Shown: positions 43,394 to 51,219 of the stretch, in pieces
How positions within the stretch are numbered: the first letter of the stretch is position 1
How the letters are laid out: each line of letters begins with the position of its first letter
NCBI RefSeq assembly: GCF_038751955.1
Contig: NZ_JBCEXH010000009.1
Span: 1-64,000 of the forward strand
Source of the DNA: Methanocalculus natronophilus
GTDB taxonomy: Archaea > Halobacteriota > Methanomicrobia > Methanomicrobiales > Methanocorpusculaceae
Reading direction: 5' to 3'
Length of the DNA: 64,000 nt
The notes under the pieces: generated by a model
Told to the model about the DNA's origin: nothing
Seen by the model: the letters and a program-made list of their open reading frames with translations, nothing else
The model's database searches: none
Position numbers and translations under genes: made by a program

Positions 43394-44407
43394 TCACAAT
43401 TTTATGCGTGCAAACTCGATGTACACGATCTCTGTATTCTGTACACAGGCAAACAACATCTTCTTTTTCACGCTATGCGCCATCCTGACAGATCGTGAGA
43501 TGGTGGAGATGGGTAGTATTGTCTCTGCTGGTATCGCATGAACAAGCATCTCGGAATGCGAATCGCTGCTTGTATATACCCTGAAATGATGGCCGAATTT
43601 ATATCCGGTCCGGGGCGTATAGCCAAGCTGTCTGAGTGCGGTATAGAGGGTGAGTTTTTCCGGGAGTTCGGTATCTTCTGCAACCGCAGATGCTTCAAAT
43701 GCACCTCGATCAATTGAGCCGGGTGAGAATGTGAGGAGACCCTGGTTCAGCAGATAGAGAACTTCCGGGGGAGAGAGGATGAGGTGGTCCGGATCAAGCC
43801 GTGTTCCAAACCACGCTGCTTCAAGAGAGAGCGTATCATCGCCTGAGACAACAGCAGACGCACCCACCGGGACAGCAGTGATATCCCCGGATGATGAGAA
43901 GAGCTCGCGTGCAACCGGCCTGTGAAACCTGATATCATAGTAGGTGAGTTCTTCCTCATCATCAACAACAGCCAGGATGTAGTTCTTTCTCATATTCTCC
44001 GCTGTTGCCACCTCGCTAATCAGGTTTGGAAAGGTGATTGGGTCACGCTCAGAGAGTACCCTGACCAGGTACTGGGTTGTTCCTTTCCCGGGCCTCTGGC
44101 CCCGCCTGAATACCCGGAAGTCATGCGGTCCGGTCTGGACTGCGTATCCCCGCTCCCTGATATCACGGTACACTATAAAAGACCTGAGAAAGTTCCTGCC
44201 GCTTTCGCTTTCCCCGGCAAAACGGGTCAGGAGTGAATGAAAAGTATAACCCTTCATCTCGATTTTTCCTCTCTGGATGAGATAGAGGGCTTCTTCGGGT
44301 GAAAGAAGGAGCCCGGACTCTACCGGGCGTCCGTATCCCCCCTGATCGTAGAGGGTACGCCCTGCTTCCCCAATCCGGATTGTCGTGCCGTCTAGTATAG
44401 CCTTCAC
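43394..44407 (-). CDS. endA: tRNA-splicing endonuclease, two-unit type
   Basis: Cuts bulge-helix-bulge motifs in pre-tRNA and pre-rRNA. About 337 aa from a GTG at 44407 (MKAILDGTTIRIG), consisting of two tandem EndA units. The C-terminal unit has the catalytic set: Tyr in GYKFGHHFRVY, His in HSEMLVHAIP and Lys in SVKKKML. The N-terminal unit has the matching HDFRVFRRGQRPGKGTTQYLVRVL but lacks the catalytic His, so it is structural, as in other dimeric archaeal enzymes. The open frame extends to 44494 and a longer protein cannot be excluded. Confidence 0.92.
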   Translation of the reverse strand: MKAILDGTTIRIGEAGRTLYDQGGYGRPVESGLLLSPEEALYLIQRGKIEMKGYTFHSLLTRFAGESESGRNFLRSFIVYRDIRERGYAVQTGPHDFRVFRRGQRPGKGTTQYLVRVLSERDPITFPNLISEVATAENMRKNYILAVVDDEEELTYYDIRFHRPVARELFSSSGDITAVPVGASAVVSGDDTLSLEAAWFGTRLDPDHLILSPPEVLYLLNQGLLTFSPGSIDRGAFEASAVAEDTELPEKLTLYTALRQLGYTPRTGYKFGHHFRVYTSSDSHSEMLVHAIPAETILPISTISRSVRMAHSVKKKMLFACVQNTEIVYIEFARIKL

Positions 44408-44507
44408 TGCCTCTCGTATTGGTGGTGATCCAAGATAAACGCATTTGGAACAAGAAACGCTTTGAAGGGGAGATGCACATAAAATTATACACAAATGGTG
44501 TGATTCT

Positions 44508-45749
44508 ATGAAGACTGAGCCGTTACACAGCTACCTACAACTTGCACTTCTGTTTGCCATATGCCTGGTTCTTATTCCCCAGGCAGTTACTGCAGCAGAA
44601 TTCTTTGATCATGAAACAATGGATCAGACCTACGCAATGGGTATGTATACCGATATACATGCAATTGAAGAAGCAAGGGATGGAGGATATATCCTTGGCG
44701 GGTATGTCTACAAAGACGGAATCGGATCATCACTTCTCATACGAACAGATAAAACAGGAGAGGTACGCTGGTCAGAGACATATCCGGGAGACTGGATAGT
44801 CTCTCTAAAGGAAGCAGAAGATGAAACCATCTATTTCACAGCCCTTACCTGGATTCAGGAGAGTAAGGATCCCCAGAAGATGAAAGGATCCGGCTATCTT
44901 GCATCCACTGACAGGGAGGGAGCACTCCTGTGGAAACAGGAGCTTGAGAACCATTCACCTGCCACCATTACGCTGACAGACAATGAGCTCCTGCTTGTTG
45001 GCTGGAGATGGACATCTGTTGACCAGCCGGACATTTCCGGATTCTTCAGCAGGTACGGGTGGGACGGAACCCTTCTTGGAGAGGAAGAGTATCCCGGCCT
45101 CCTGGTTCATGACATCCTCCCGGATGAGGGATCCTACCTCCTGTTTGGGGGCAGCAGTGCCATCAATGAAGACGATAGCGTTTCATATGCACATATTACC
45201 AGTATCGACACAACAGGAGAGGTTCTGTGGTCAAACACAATTGATGATCTCATCATCTACTCGGCAGCTGCAATGGATGAGGGGTATGTCATGAGCGGGA
45301 GTACACACCATTACTGGACATCACTTGGCCAGGCACAGGCTATCGGGGCAACTGATGAGGGCAACCTCCTCTGGAAGAGCGATCTGCCCGGATATGCCGG
45401 ATATGCCATTGCACGGTATGGCGATGATTTCCTTGTTGCCGGTGGAACAGGACCAAACCATCCTTTCATTGCTTCGATTACCGCTGATGGGGATATTGCT
45501 GATTCAGTGCGGCTGACGGATGCAGACGGCAGGTTCACCTCCGCAGAAACCCTCTCTTCGGCTTCTGTTGCAGTGGCCGGCTGGTCACGCCATACCGGGG
45601 AAGTAGAAGGATGGCTTCGTATCTTCGATCCCACTGAGCCAGGACCTGGTGAGCCGGAGCCTGCGGAAACTCCAGGTTTTGGCTTGATCGCAGCTGTTAT
45701 TGGATGTATCGCGGCAGCAGTAATGTTTGGATCGAGAAGGAGAGCTTAG
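44508..45749 (+). CDS. Secreted beta-propeller-like protein with PGF-CTERM-type sorting signal
   Basis: A 413-aa surface protein of unknown function. An N-terminal signal peptide (LALLFAICLVLIPQAVTA) is followed by about six repeats with the pattern of PQQ/Kelch-like blades: GGYILGGYVYKDG, EVRWSE, GALLWKQE, GEVLWSNT, GNLLWKSD. The C-terminus is a Pro/Glu linker, then PGFGLIAAVIGCIAAAVMFGSRRRA, that is PGF, a hydrophobic helix and a basic end, the plan of archaeosortase A substrates. It should be cut and anchored to lipid or S-layer. The stop codon shares bases with that of the convergent nfo. Confidence 0.85.
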   Translation: MKTEPLHSYLQLALLFAICLVLIPQAVTAAEFFDHETMDQTYAMGMYTDIHAIEEARDGGYILGGYVYKDGIGSSLLIRTDKTGEVRWSETYPGDWIVSLKEAEDETIYFTALTWIQESKDPQKMKGSGYLASTDREGALLWKQELENHSPATITLTDNELLLVGWRWTSVDQPDISGFFSRYGWDGTLLGEEEYPGLLVHDILPDEGSYLLFGGSSAINEDDSVSYAHITSIDTTGEVLWSNTIDDLIIYSAAAMDEGYVMSGSTHHYWTSLGQAQAIGATDEGNLLWKSDLPGYAGYAIARYGDDFLVAGGTGPNHPFIASITADGDIADSVRLTDADGRFTSAETLSSASVAVAGWSRHTGEVEGWLRIFDPTEPGPGEPEPAETPGFGLIAAVIGCIAAAVMFGSRRRA

Positions 45750-46588
45750 ATGGCAAGCTCCCTGACTTTTTTGATATTGCCATAATCATCCCGGCGTTCA
45801 TCCTCCGGTGTCTCCATGATGAATGGGAGATGCCGGAGCCGGGGATGCCGGAGAACTGAACGGATACCCTCCTCACCGATTGTGCCAAGGCCGATATGCT
45901 CATGCCGGTCAAGGCCTGAGCCAAGAGCCCCTTTTGCATCGTTTAGATGTATGATCGTCAGCATATCAAGCCCGATATGATCATTGAAGAGGTCAAAGAC
46001 CTCCCCGACTGCTTCCTCAGTCCTGAGATCATAGCCTGCGGCAAATGCATGGCAGGTATCAAAGCAGACCCGGATTCGTTTTGGATCATCAACCGCGCCG
46101 AGAATCGCTGCAATGTCGAGGAGATCAGATCCAACCGAGTTCTTCTCACCGGCAGTATTTTCCATAACCAGAAATACCCCTTCCGGTGCACCTGCGGTTG
46201 CTGCATTGATTGCACGGGCAACCCGCTTCTGCCCTTCAGCCTTCCCGGAGGGGCCGTGGTGTCCAAGGTGTGTGACGAGATGAGGGATGTTTAAGTCGGC
46301 ACACCTGAAGAGTTCGTCCCTGAGGCTTGCAACAGATCGGGAATATACCTCCTCCTTTTCAGATGCAAGGTTTGGGAGATACGGCATATGCACAACAGCA
46401 GGTTCGAGCTCTGCCTCATTCACCGCCTCGATAAAGGCAGCTGCTACATCCGGGGGGATCGGTTTATACTTCCAGCCTCGGGGGTTCCTTGAGAAGATCT
46501 GGAAGGTATCGCATCCCCGTTCCATTGCCCTGGATACGGCACGGTCAATTGATCCTGCGATCGAGACATGGACTCCGACAGTCACCAT
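45746..46588 (-). CDS. nfo: Endonuclease IV (AP endonuclease)
   Basis: A 280-aa TIM-barrel metal enzyme that cuts DNA next to abasic sites in base excision repair. Zinc-binding motifs are visible: VHMPYLPNLAS, VTHLGHHG, VMENTAGE, VCFDTCHAFAAGYD, TIIHLNDAKGALGSGLDRHEHIGLG (short key HLNDAK and DRHEHIG), and METPEDER at the end. It is the last gene in the long minus-strand series, 50 bases after aksF. Whether it belongs to the same transcript is open; there is no functional link to coenzyme B. Confidence 0.95.
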   Translation of the reverse strand: MVTVGVHVSIAGSIDRAVSRAMERGCDTFQIFSRNPRGWKYKPIPPDVAAAFIEAVNEAELEPAVVHMPYLPNLASEKEEVYSRSVASLRDELFRCADLNIPHLVTHLGHHGPSGKAEGQKRVARAINAATAGAPEGVFLVMENTAGEKNSVGSDLLDIAAILGAVDDPKRIRVCFDTCHAFAAGYDLRTEEAVGEVFDLFNDHIGLDMLTIIHLNDAKGALGSGLDRHEHIGLGTIGEEGIRSVLRHPRLRHLPFIMETPEDERRDDYGNIKKVRELAI

Positions 46589-46638
46589 ACCCTGTATGAT
46601 GCCATCTTCGATGATGAAAGGATATGGATGCTGGCAAG

Positions 46639-47613
46639 TCAGGATTCTTCGGTTACCTCAAGTTCGGCTCTGACTGCTTCTCCAAACTGCTGCGTGGATG
46701 CGGAACCGCCGAGATCGGGTGTCTGTATGCCGCGGGAAGAGACACGTTGTATCGCATCTTCAATCCGTACCGCATCATCTGGGTATCCGAGATGATCCAG
46801 CATCATTGCTCCGCTCCTGAGGGCGGCTATCGGATTTGCAATACCAAGCCCTGCGATGTCTGGTGCAGAGCCATGAACCGGCTCAAAGAGCGCATGGGAA
46901 TCGCCGATATTTGCAGACGGAAGCATACCAAGCCCCCCGACAAGGTAGCCTGCGACATCTGAGAGGATATCACCGAAGATGTTTGTTGTCACGATCACGC
47001 CATAGTGGGCGGGATGGAGCAGAATGTCAAGTGCGAGCGAGTCGATATAGCAGGTTTCAAAGCGGATACCGGCGTTTGAAGCCTCTTCACAGCAGATGTC
47101 CCGGAAGAGATGATCGGATTGTATGACATTTGCCTTGTTGCCGATTGTCAGCAGGCAGTTGCGTGTTTCTGCAAGACGGACGGCAACCTTTGCTATCCGC
47201 CTGCTTCCCGCAACCGAGACGACCCGTACTGTGCATGCACGATCCTTCTCACGCCACTCGATCCCAGAATACAGCCCTTCGGAATTCTCCCGCACGATCA
47301 TGATATCGAAGCCTGCGCCTTGCACAGGACGGAGGTTTGCATAGAGATCAAGTGCCTGCCGGATGCCAAGAATCACCGACTGGTAACAGGGATCCGGCGG
47401 TGTCGTCACTGCGCCAAAGAGGATTGCATCCGCATCTTTCATCATGTGCATATCCTCCCCGGTGCAGGCAACGCCGCTCTCCTGCCACCTGGTGTACCCG
47501 ACATCAATTGGGACATACTCAAATTCCGGGTGAAGCGCGGCGATGACATCCCATGCAACGGGGATCACCTCCCTGCCGATCCCGTCACCCGGAACGACTG
47601 CTATCCTGACCAT
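46639..47613 (-). CDS. aksF: Homoisocitrate dehydrogenase-type oxidative decarboxylase AksF
   Basis: A 324-aa isocitrate/isopropylmalate dehydrogenase family enzyme. It starts MVRIAVVPGDGIGREVI at the ATG at 47613, preceded by GGAGGAGACGA, and shows YANLRPVQG, VRENSEGLYSG, the KANVIQSDHLF Lys (catalytic) and DILSDVAGYLVGGLG. In methanogens AksF oxidises homoisocitrate and its longer homologues to 2-oxoadipate, 2-oxopimelate and 2-oxosuberate. Isopropylmalate dehydrogenase activity (LeuB) is the alternative; the neighbouring aksA, aksD and aksE with a homoaconitase-type loop favour AksF. It overlaps the uncharacterised gene upstream by 29 bases. Confidence 0.8.
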   Translation of the reverse strand: MVRIAVVPGDGIGREVIPVAWDVIAALHPEFEYVPIDVGYTRWQESGVACTGEDMHMMKDADAILFGAVTTPPDPCYQSVILGIRQALDLYANLRPVQGAGFDIMIVRENSEGLYSGIEWREKDRACTVRVVSVAGSRRIAKVAVRLAETRNCLLTIGNKANVIQSDHLFRDICCEEASNAGIRFETCYIDSLALDILLHPAHYGVIVTTNIFGDILSDVAGYLVGGLGMLPSANIGDSHALFEPVHGSAPDIAGLGIANPIAALRSGAMMLDHLGYPDDAVRIEDAIQRVSSRGIQTPDLGGSASTQQFGEAVRAELEVTEES

Positions 47614-48412
47614 TTCGTCTCCTCCATTCTTCCACAACCAGATAGACCGCGTCAAGCACGGTCTTTGGTGATGCACCCCAATGGACAACAGCACCAAAGA
47701 AACCATTATACAATCCTATCCCGCTCCTCTCCTTTCTGCAGCATCTGGCAACAAACGGTTCCTCTGAAACAGAGGAGAGCGGGCATATCTCGATCAGCGA
47801 GAAGTCCGGGCCATAACATTCCTGGTACAGCTGCTGTCCCGTGAGGCATCCTGCGATCCGTTCCCCTCCTTTCATCCTGTCCATGTCAAGGGTTTTGGCA
47901 AAGCCGCCTGCCCTGCAGGGGTAGACATCGGCATCGATCATGGAGATATCCCGGACATGGTGTTCAAAGACACAGTTCAAATCTCCAAGAAGCCCCTGCT
48001 CCTCCAGTATCTCGATGGTAACCGAGAGGTTTGCACGGGGAGGGCGTATATCATAGACATGCACGGTTTCAAATTCAGAGAGATCGGGATCAAGGACGAA
48101 GTTTATATGCTCATCCATCGCCCCGAAGATGGTGCAGCGTTTCCCTGTTTTGAGGGCAAGCCGGACCATGCCTGCACGATCATGCTGGTTTACCCGCCCG
48201 GAATACATGACAGTCTCCTCAGCTGTTGCAAGCACTTCTTCATGGAGGATATCCCGCATCATGCCGCTACCTTCCGGATCCGGCGTCACCCTGAGGAGTT
48301 CAAATCCATCCGGAACCCGCCTGACGAGGTATTCGGAGAGGAAATACACTTTGTCTCCAACCGGTTTCTCATAGGCATGGCCGACCACCTTACATTCAGG
48401 AGGAAAGATCAT
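47585..48412 (-). CDS. Uncharacterised protein inside the aks cluster
   Basis: A 275-aa soluble protein that I do not recognise with certainty (possibly the family I recall as DUF7714). It has a beta-rich start (KVVGHAYEKPVGDKVYFLSEYLVR, key VGHAYEKPVG) and many cysteines in the second half: YPCRAGGF, IAGCLTGQQLYQECYG, EICPLSSVSEEPFVARCCRKERSG, the last with adjacent Cys. No signal peptide or helix is seen. The start overlaps the aksE stop by four bases and its end overlaps aksF by 29 bases, so it is made together with the 2-oxosuberate enzymes. Confidence 0.75.
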   Translation of the reverse strand: MIFPPECKVVGHAYEKPVGDKVYFLSEYLVRRVPDGFELLRVTPDPEGSGMMRDILHEEVLATAEETVMYSGRVNQHDRAGMVRLALKTGKRCTIFGAMDEHINFVLDPDLSEFETVHVYDIRPPRANLSVTIEILEEQGLLGDLNCVFEHHVRDISMIDADVYPCRAGGFAKTLDMDRMKGGERIAGCLTGQQLYQECYGPDFSLIEICPLSSVSEEPFVARCCRKERSGIGLYNGFFGAVVHWGASPKTVLDAVYLVVEEWRRRNGQDSSRSG

Positions 48413-48879
48413 TGTTTCGCCCTCCAGTAGGGTACAAGCCCGCCTGCATGGATGATAGCCAGCATGCGGGGAGAGAGCGGGGTGAATGTATACCGGGTAC
48501 CGGCAGCCTCAAGCCACCCTCCATCAAGGTTGAGGACGATATGATCTCCATCCCTGCATGCAGGGATCTCCGCTTCAATGACGGGGAGACCGACATTGAT
48601 GGCGTTCCTGAAGAAGATCCGGGCAAACAGGGGGGAGATTACCGCAACCACACCCGCCTCCTTCAGTGCGACCGGCGCCTGTTCACGTGAGGAGCCGCAG
48701 CCGAAATTCCTGCCTGCCACGATGATTGAACCCTTGAGCCGGTTTGAAAGAGCAGGATCGAGATCCTCAAAGACATGGGTAGCCCAGACCGACCGGTCTT
48801 TTGTCCTGAGGTATCGTCCGGCGATAACAAGATCGGTGTCGATATCAGATCCCAGGCAGACGGCTTTTCCCTCACGCAT
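48409..48879 (-). CDS. aksE: Homoaconitase small subunit AksE
   Basis: A 156-aa small subunit of an isopropylmalate isomerase/homoaconitase. The start at 48879 gives the normal archaeal length; upstream codons belong to aksD. It shows GSDIDTDLVIAGRYLRT and GRNFGCGSSREQAP (substrate-binding GSSRE). The loop reads Y23-L24-R25-T26; published work on the Methanocaldococcus enzymes linked YLRT to homoaconitase and YLVY to isopropylmalate isomerase, as I recall. This supports a role in coenzyme B synthesis rather than leucine synthesis. It overlaps aksD by eight bases. Confidence 0.85.
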   Translation of the reverse strand: MREGKAVCLGSDIDTDLVIAGRYLRTKDRSVWATHVFEDLDPALSNRLKGSIIVAGRNFGCGSSREQAPVALKEAGVVAVISPLFARIFFRNAINVGLPVIEAEIPACRDGDHIVLNLDGGWLEAAGTRYTFTPLSPRMLAIIHAGGLVPYWRAKQ

Positions 48880-50092
48880 AATGCACCTCAGGATCGGCGA
48901 TGCACCCTTCAAGGGCGGTGGCAGCCGCAGTTGCTGGTGAGGCAAGATAGATGGTGCCGCCGACACCCATCCTGTTTTTGAAGTTCCGGTTGGCTGTGGA
49001 GAGGCAGACGTCGCCATCGCCAAGAACACCGCTATGCATACCAAGGCAGGGGCCGCAGCCGGGGGAGACGATGATACATCCGGCTTCGATCAGGTCGCTG
49101 ATGATGCCATCACGGGAAGCCTGCAGGAGAACCGCTTTTGAGGCGGGGACAACAATCGTTCTGACACGAACACGTTTCCCCCTGACAAGACGGGAGAATC
49201 TGAGAAGATCGCTATACCTGCCGTTTGTGCATGTCCCAAGCAGAACCTGATCCACCTCGATCCCGGTACACTCTGTGACAGGACTGATGGTATCAACCCG
49301 GTGGGGAAGAGCAACAACCGGGACAATGTCATCGAGGTCGAGCACGATCTCCTCCCGATACCCGCAGTCTTCTGGGATCTGTGGGGCGATGCGGTGTCCG
49401 AACTGCCCCAGGTAGGTGCGGCAGATATCGTCGGCATAGAAGATGGCATTCTTTGCACCGGTTTCAATACCCATATTGCAGATGCAGAGCCTGCTCTCCA
49501 TATCAAGCGAAGGTACACCGTCTCCGGTATACTCAAGTGCACAGTAGGTTGCACCCTCCATACCGAGTCGTGCAGCAACTGAAAGGGCAATATCCTTTGC
49601 CTCGGCAGCACCCCTGAGTGACCTGTTGAGCGAGATGCCAATCGTCTCCGGTACCCGAAACCAGGTCTCTCCTGAAGCCCAGATTGCAGCCATATCGGTT
49701 GCACCGACACCTGTTGCAAACGCACCAAAGGCCCCGCCTGTGCAGGAGTGCGAGTCGGCACCCACCACAACCTCACCGGGGAGGATACATCCCTCGCTCA
49801 TGACCTGATGACAGATGCCGCCGCCGCAGTCAGAAAACGGGATTGATTGTTCCTTTGCAAACGATCTGAGTTCTTTCTGGAGATCCGCAGTCAGTCCGGT
49901 ATTTGCAGGACAGATATGATCATAGAGAACGGCGATGCGTGATACATCAATTCCCAGGGGAACACCCATCTCCTTGAATGCCTGGAGCGTGAGGACGCCT
50001 GTACCATCATGGACATATGCCCGGTCAACAGAACGGTCAACATACTCACCAGCAGTTCCGCCGAGGATTTGTTCGGTCAGGGTGCGGCTCAT
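48872..50092 (-). CDS. aksD: Homoaconitase large subunit AksD
   Basis: A 406-aa aconitase-superfamily subunit that isomerises (R)-homocitrate and its homologues through cis-homoaconitate. It carries the [4Fe-4S] ligands as GTCTNGRYSD and GCGPCLGMHSG, substrate contact segments GADSHSCTGGAFGAF (key DSHSCTGG) and YDHICPANTG. Length fits archaeal LeuC/AksD proteins. The first codons overlap the aksA stop by four bases. Leucine isopropylmalate isomerase is the alternative, judged less likely from the partner's YLRT loop. Confidence 0.85.
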   Translation of the reverse strand: MSRTLTEQILGGTAGEYVDRSVDRAYVHDGTGVLTLQAFKEMGVPLGIDVSRIAVLYDHICPANTGLTADLQKELRSFAKEQSIPFSDCGGGICHQVMSEGCILPGEVVVGADSHSCTGGAFGAFATGVGATDMAAIWASGETWFRVPETIGISLNRSLRGAAEAKDIALSVAARLGMEGATYCALEYTGDGVPSLDMESRLCICNMGIETGAKNAIFYADDICRTYLGQFGHRIAPQIPEDCGYREEIVLDLDDIVPVVALPHRVDTISPVTECTGIEVDQVLLGTCTNGRYSDLLRFSRLVRGKRVRVRTIVVPASKAVLLQASRDGIISDLIEAGCIIVSPGCGPCLGMHSGVLGDGDVCLSTANRNFKNRMGVGGTIYLASPATAAATALEGCIADPEVHYA

Positions 50093-51219
50093 TCCTTCAC
50101 CTCTGCCTCAGCCTGGCGGATGAGCGAGAGGAGGAGATCATGCGTGATACTGCATTTGCTCTCACCCCGTTCCTTGACCTGATCGAGGATCCAGCAGATC
50201 CGATCTTCAGAGAGATCATGGCCGATTGACTGAAGAATATGGATTATGGCTTTCTTGCCGGTATGTTTGCCAAGTATGTAGTGCCGCTCCCCACCAACCA
50301 GGGCAGGATGGATGTACTCGTAGGTTGCAGAATCCTCAATGAGTGCGGCGATATGGATCCCTGATTCATGGGCAAACGCATGCTCCCCGACGATGGCTTT
50401 CGTCTTTGGCACGGGAATGCCTGATGCGTCTGCCACCGCCCTGCTCAGGGTGAGCAGGTGCGAGAGATCATAGCGGTCAATGCCTCCCTTGAACCGGAGG
50501 GCGCATGCAACCTCTTCAAGGGATGCATTCCCTGCCCGCTCCCCGATCCCGTTCGCGGTTGTATGAAGCTGGTAGGCACCCCGTTCTGCTGCCGTGATGG
50601 TATTGGCAACAGCACACCCCATATCATCATGGCAGTGGACACAGAGGGGGATTGGGAGATCAATAACCAGCTGATCGATGACAGATGCCATCTCAAGTGG
50701 TGTCAGGCAGCCGACGGTGTCGGCAAACGAGACATAGTCTGCACCATATTCTGCTCCCCTGAGATACATCTCACGAAGAAAGGAGATATCGGTTCGTGAG
50801 GCGTCTTCTGCCGCAAAACGAACCTGTATCCCATGATCGTGGGCATATTCGACCATCGAGAGGGCCTGTTCAAGCACTTCGTGGCGGGGTTTTCGGTATT
50901 TTATCTTCATATGCAGATCAGAGGTGGCAATGAAGATGCTGACCATATCGACATCACACTGGAGCGCACAGTCCAGATCAGACTGTAAGGCCCGCGACAG
51001 GCAGCATATCCGGGCATCCAGACCCATATGTGAGATTGCACTGACACACCCTGCTTCAGTATGGGAGACGATTGGAAAACCGGCTTCGATGACATCAACC
51101 CCGACACTATCAAGGAGGTTTGCAATCCTGCACTTCTCTTCATTCGAGAACGACACACCCGGGGTCTGTTCACCATCCCGGAGGGTTACATCACAGATCT
51201 CAACATTCCACTTTTTCAT
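50089..51219 (-). CDS. aksA: Homocitrate synthase family protein AksA
   Basis: A 376-aa Claisen-condensing enzyme adding acetyl-CoA to 2-oxoglutarate, 2-oxoadipate and 2-oxopimelate for chain elongation. The ATG at 51219 follows GGAGG by nine bases. Signatures: DVTLRDGEQTPGVSF (metal Asp, catalytic Arg), HCHDDMGCAVANT with metal-binding HxH-type residues, GIGERAGNASLEEV and HESGIHIAALI. The length, without a LeuA regulatory domain, fits AksA or citramalate synthase-like proteins; the context decides for AksA. It overlaps the end of the TPP enzyme gene by 20 bases. Confidence 0.85.
   Translation of the reverse strand: MKKWNVEICDVTLRDGEQTPGVSFSNEEKCRIANLLDSVGVDVIEAGFPIVSHTEAGCVSAISHMGLDARICCLSRALQSDLDCALQCDVDMVSIFIATSDLHMKIKYRKPRHEVLEQALSMVEYAHDHGIQVRFAAEDASRTDISFLREMYLRGAEYGADYVSFADTVGCLTPLEMASVIDQLVIDLPIPLCVHCHDDMGCAVANTITAAERGAYQLHTTANGIGERAGNASLEEVACALRFKGGIDRYDLSHLLTLSRAVADASGIPVPKTKAIVGEHAFAHESGIHIAALIEDSATYEYIHPALVGGERHYILGKHTGKKAIIHILQSIGHDLSEDRICWILDQVKERGESKCSITHDLLLSLIRQAEAEVKE

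Noticed and set aside
47110-47844. 244-codon plus-strand frame opposite aksF and the unknown aks-cluster gene
   Set aside because: Cys/Arg/His-rich composition; the opposite-strand genes are coupled and have family features.
46639-51219. Leucine biosynthesis (leuA, leuC, leuD, leuB) as the reading of this cluster
   Set aside because: Enzyme families alone allow it, but the YLRT loop, the short AksA-type synthase and the methanogen-specific neighbours favour the 2-oxosuberate pathway; leucine is kept as the alternative.
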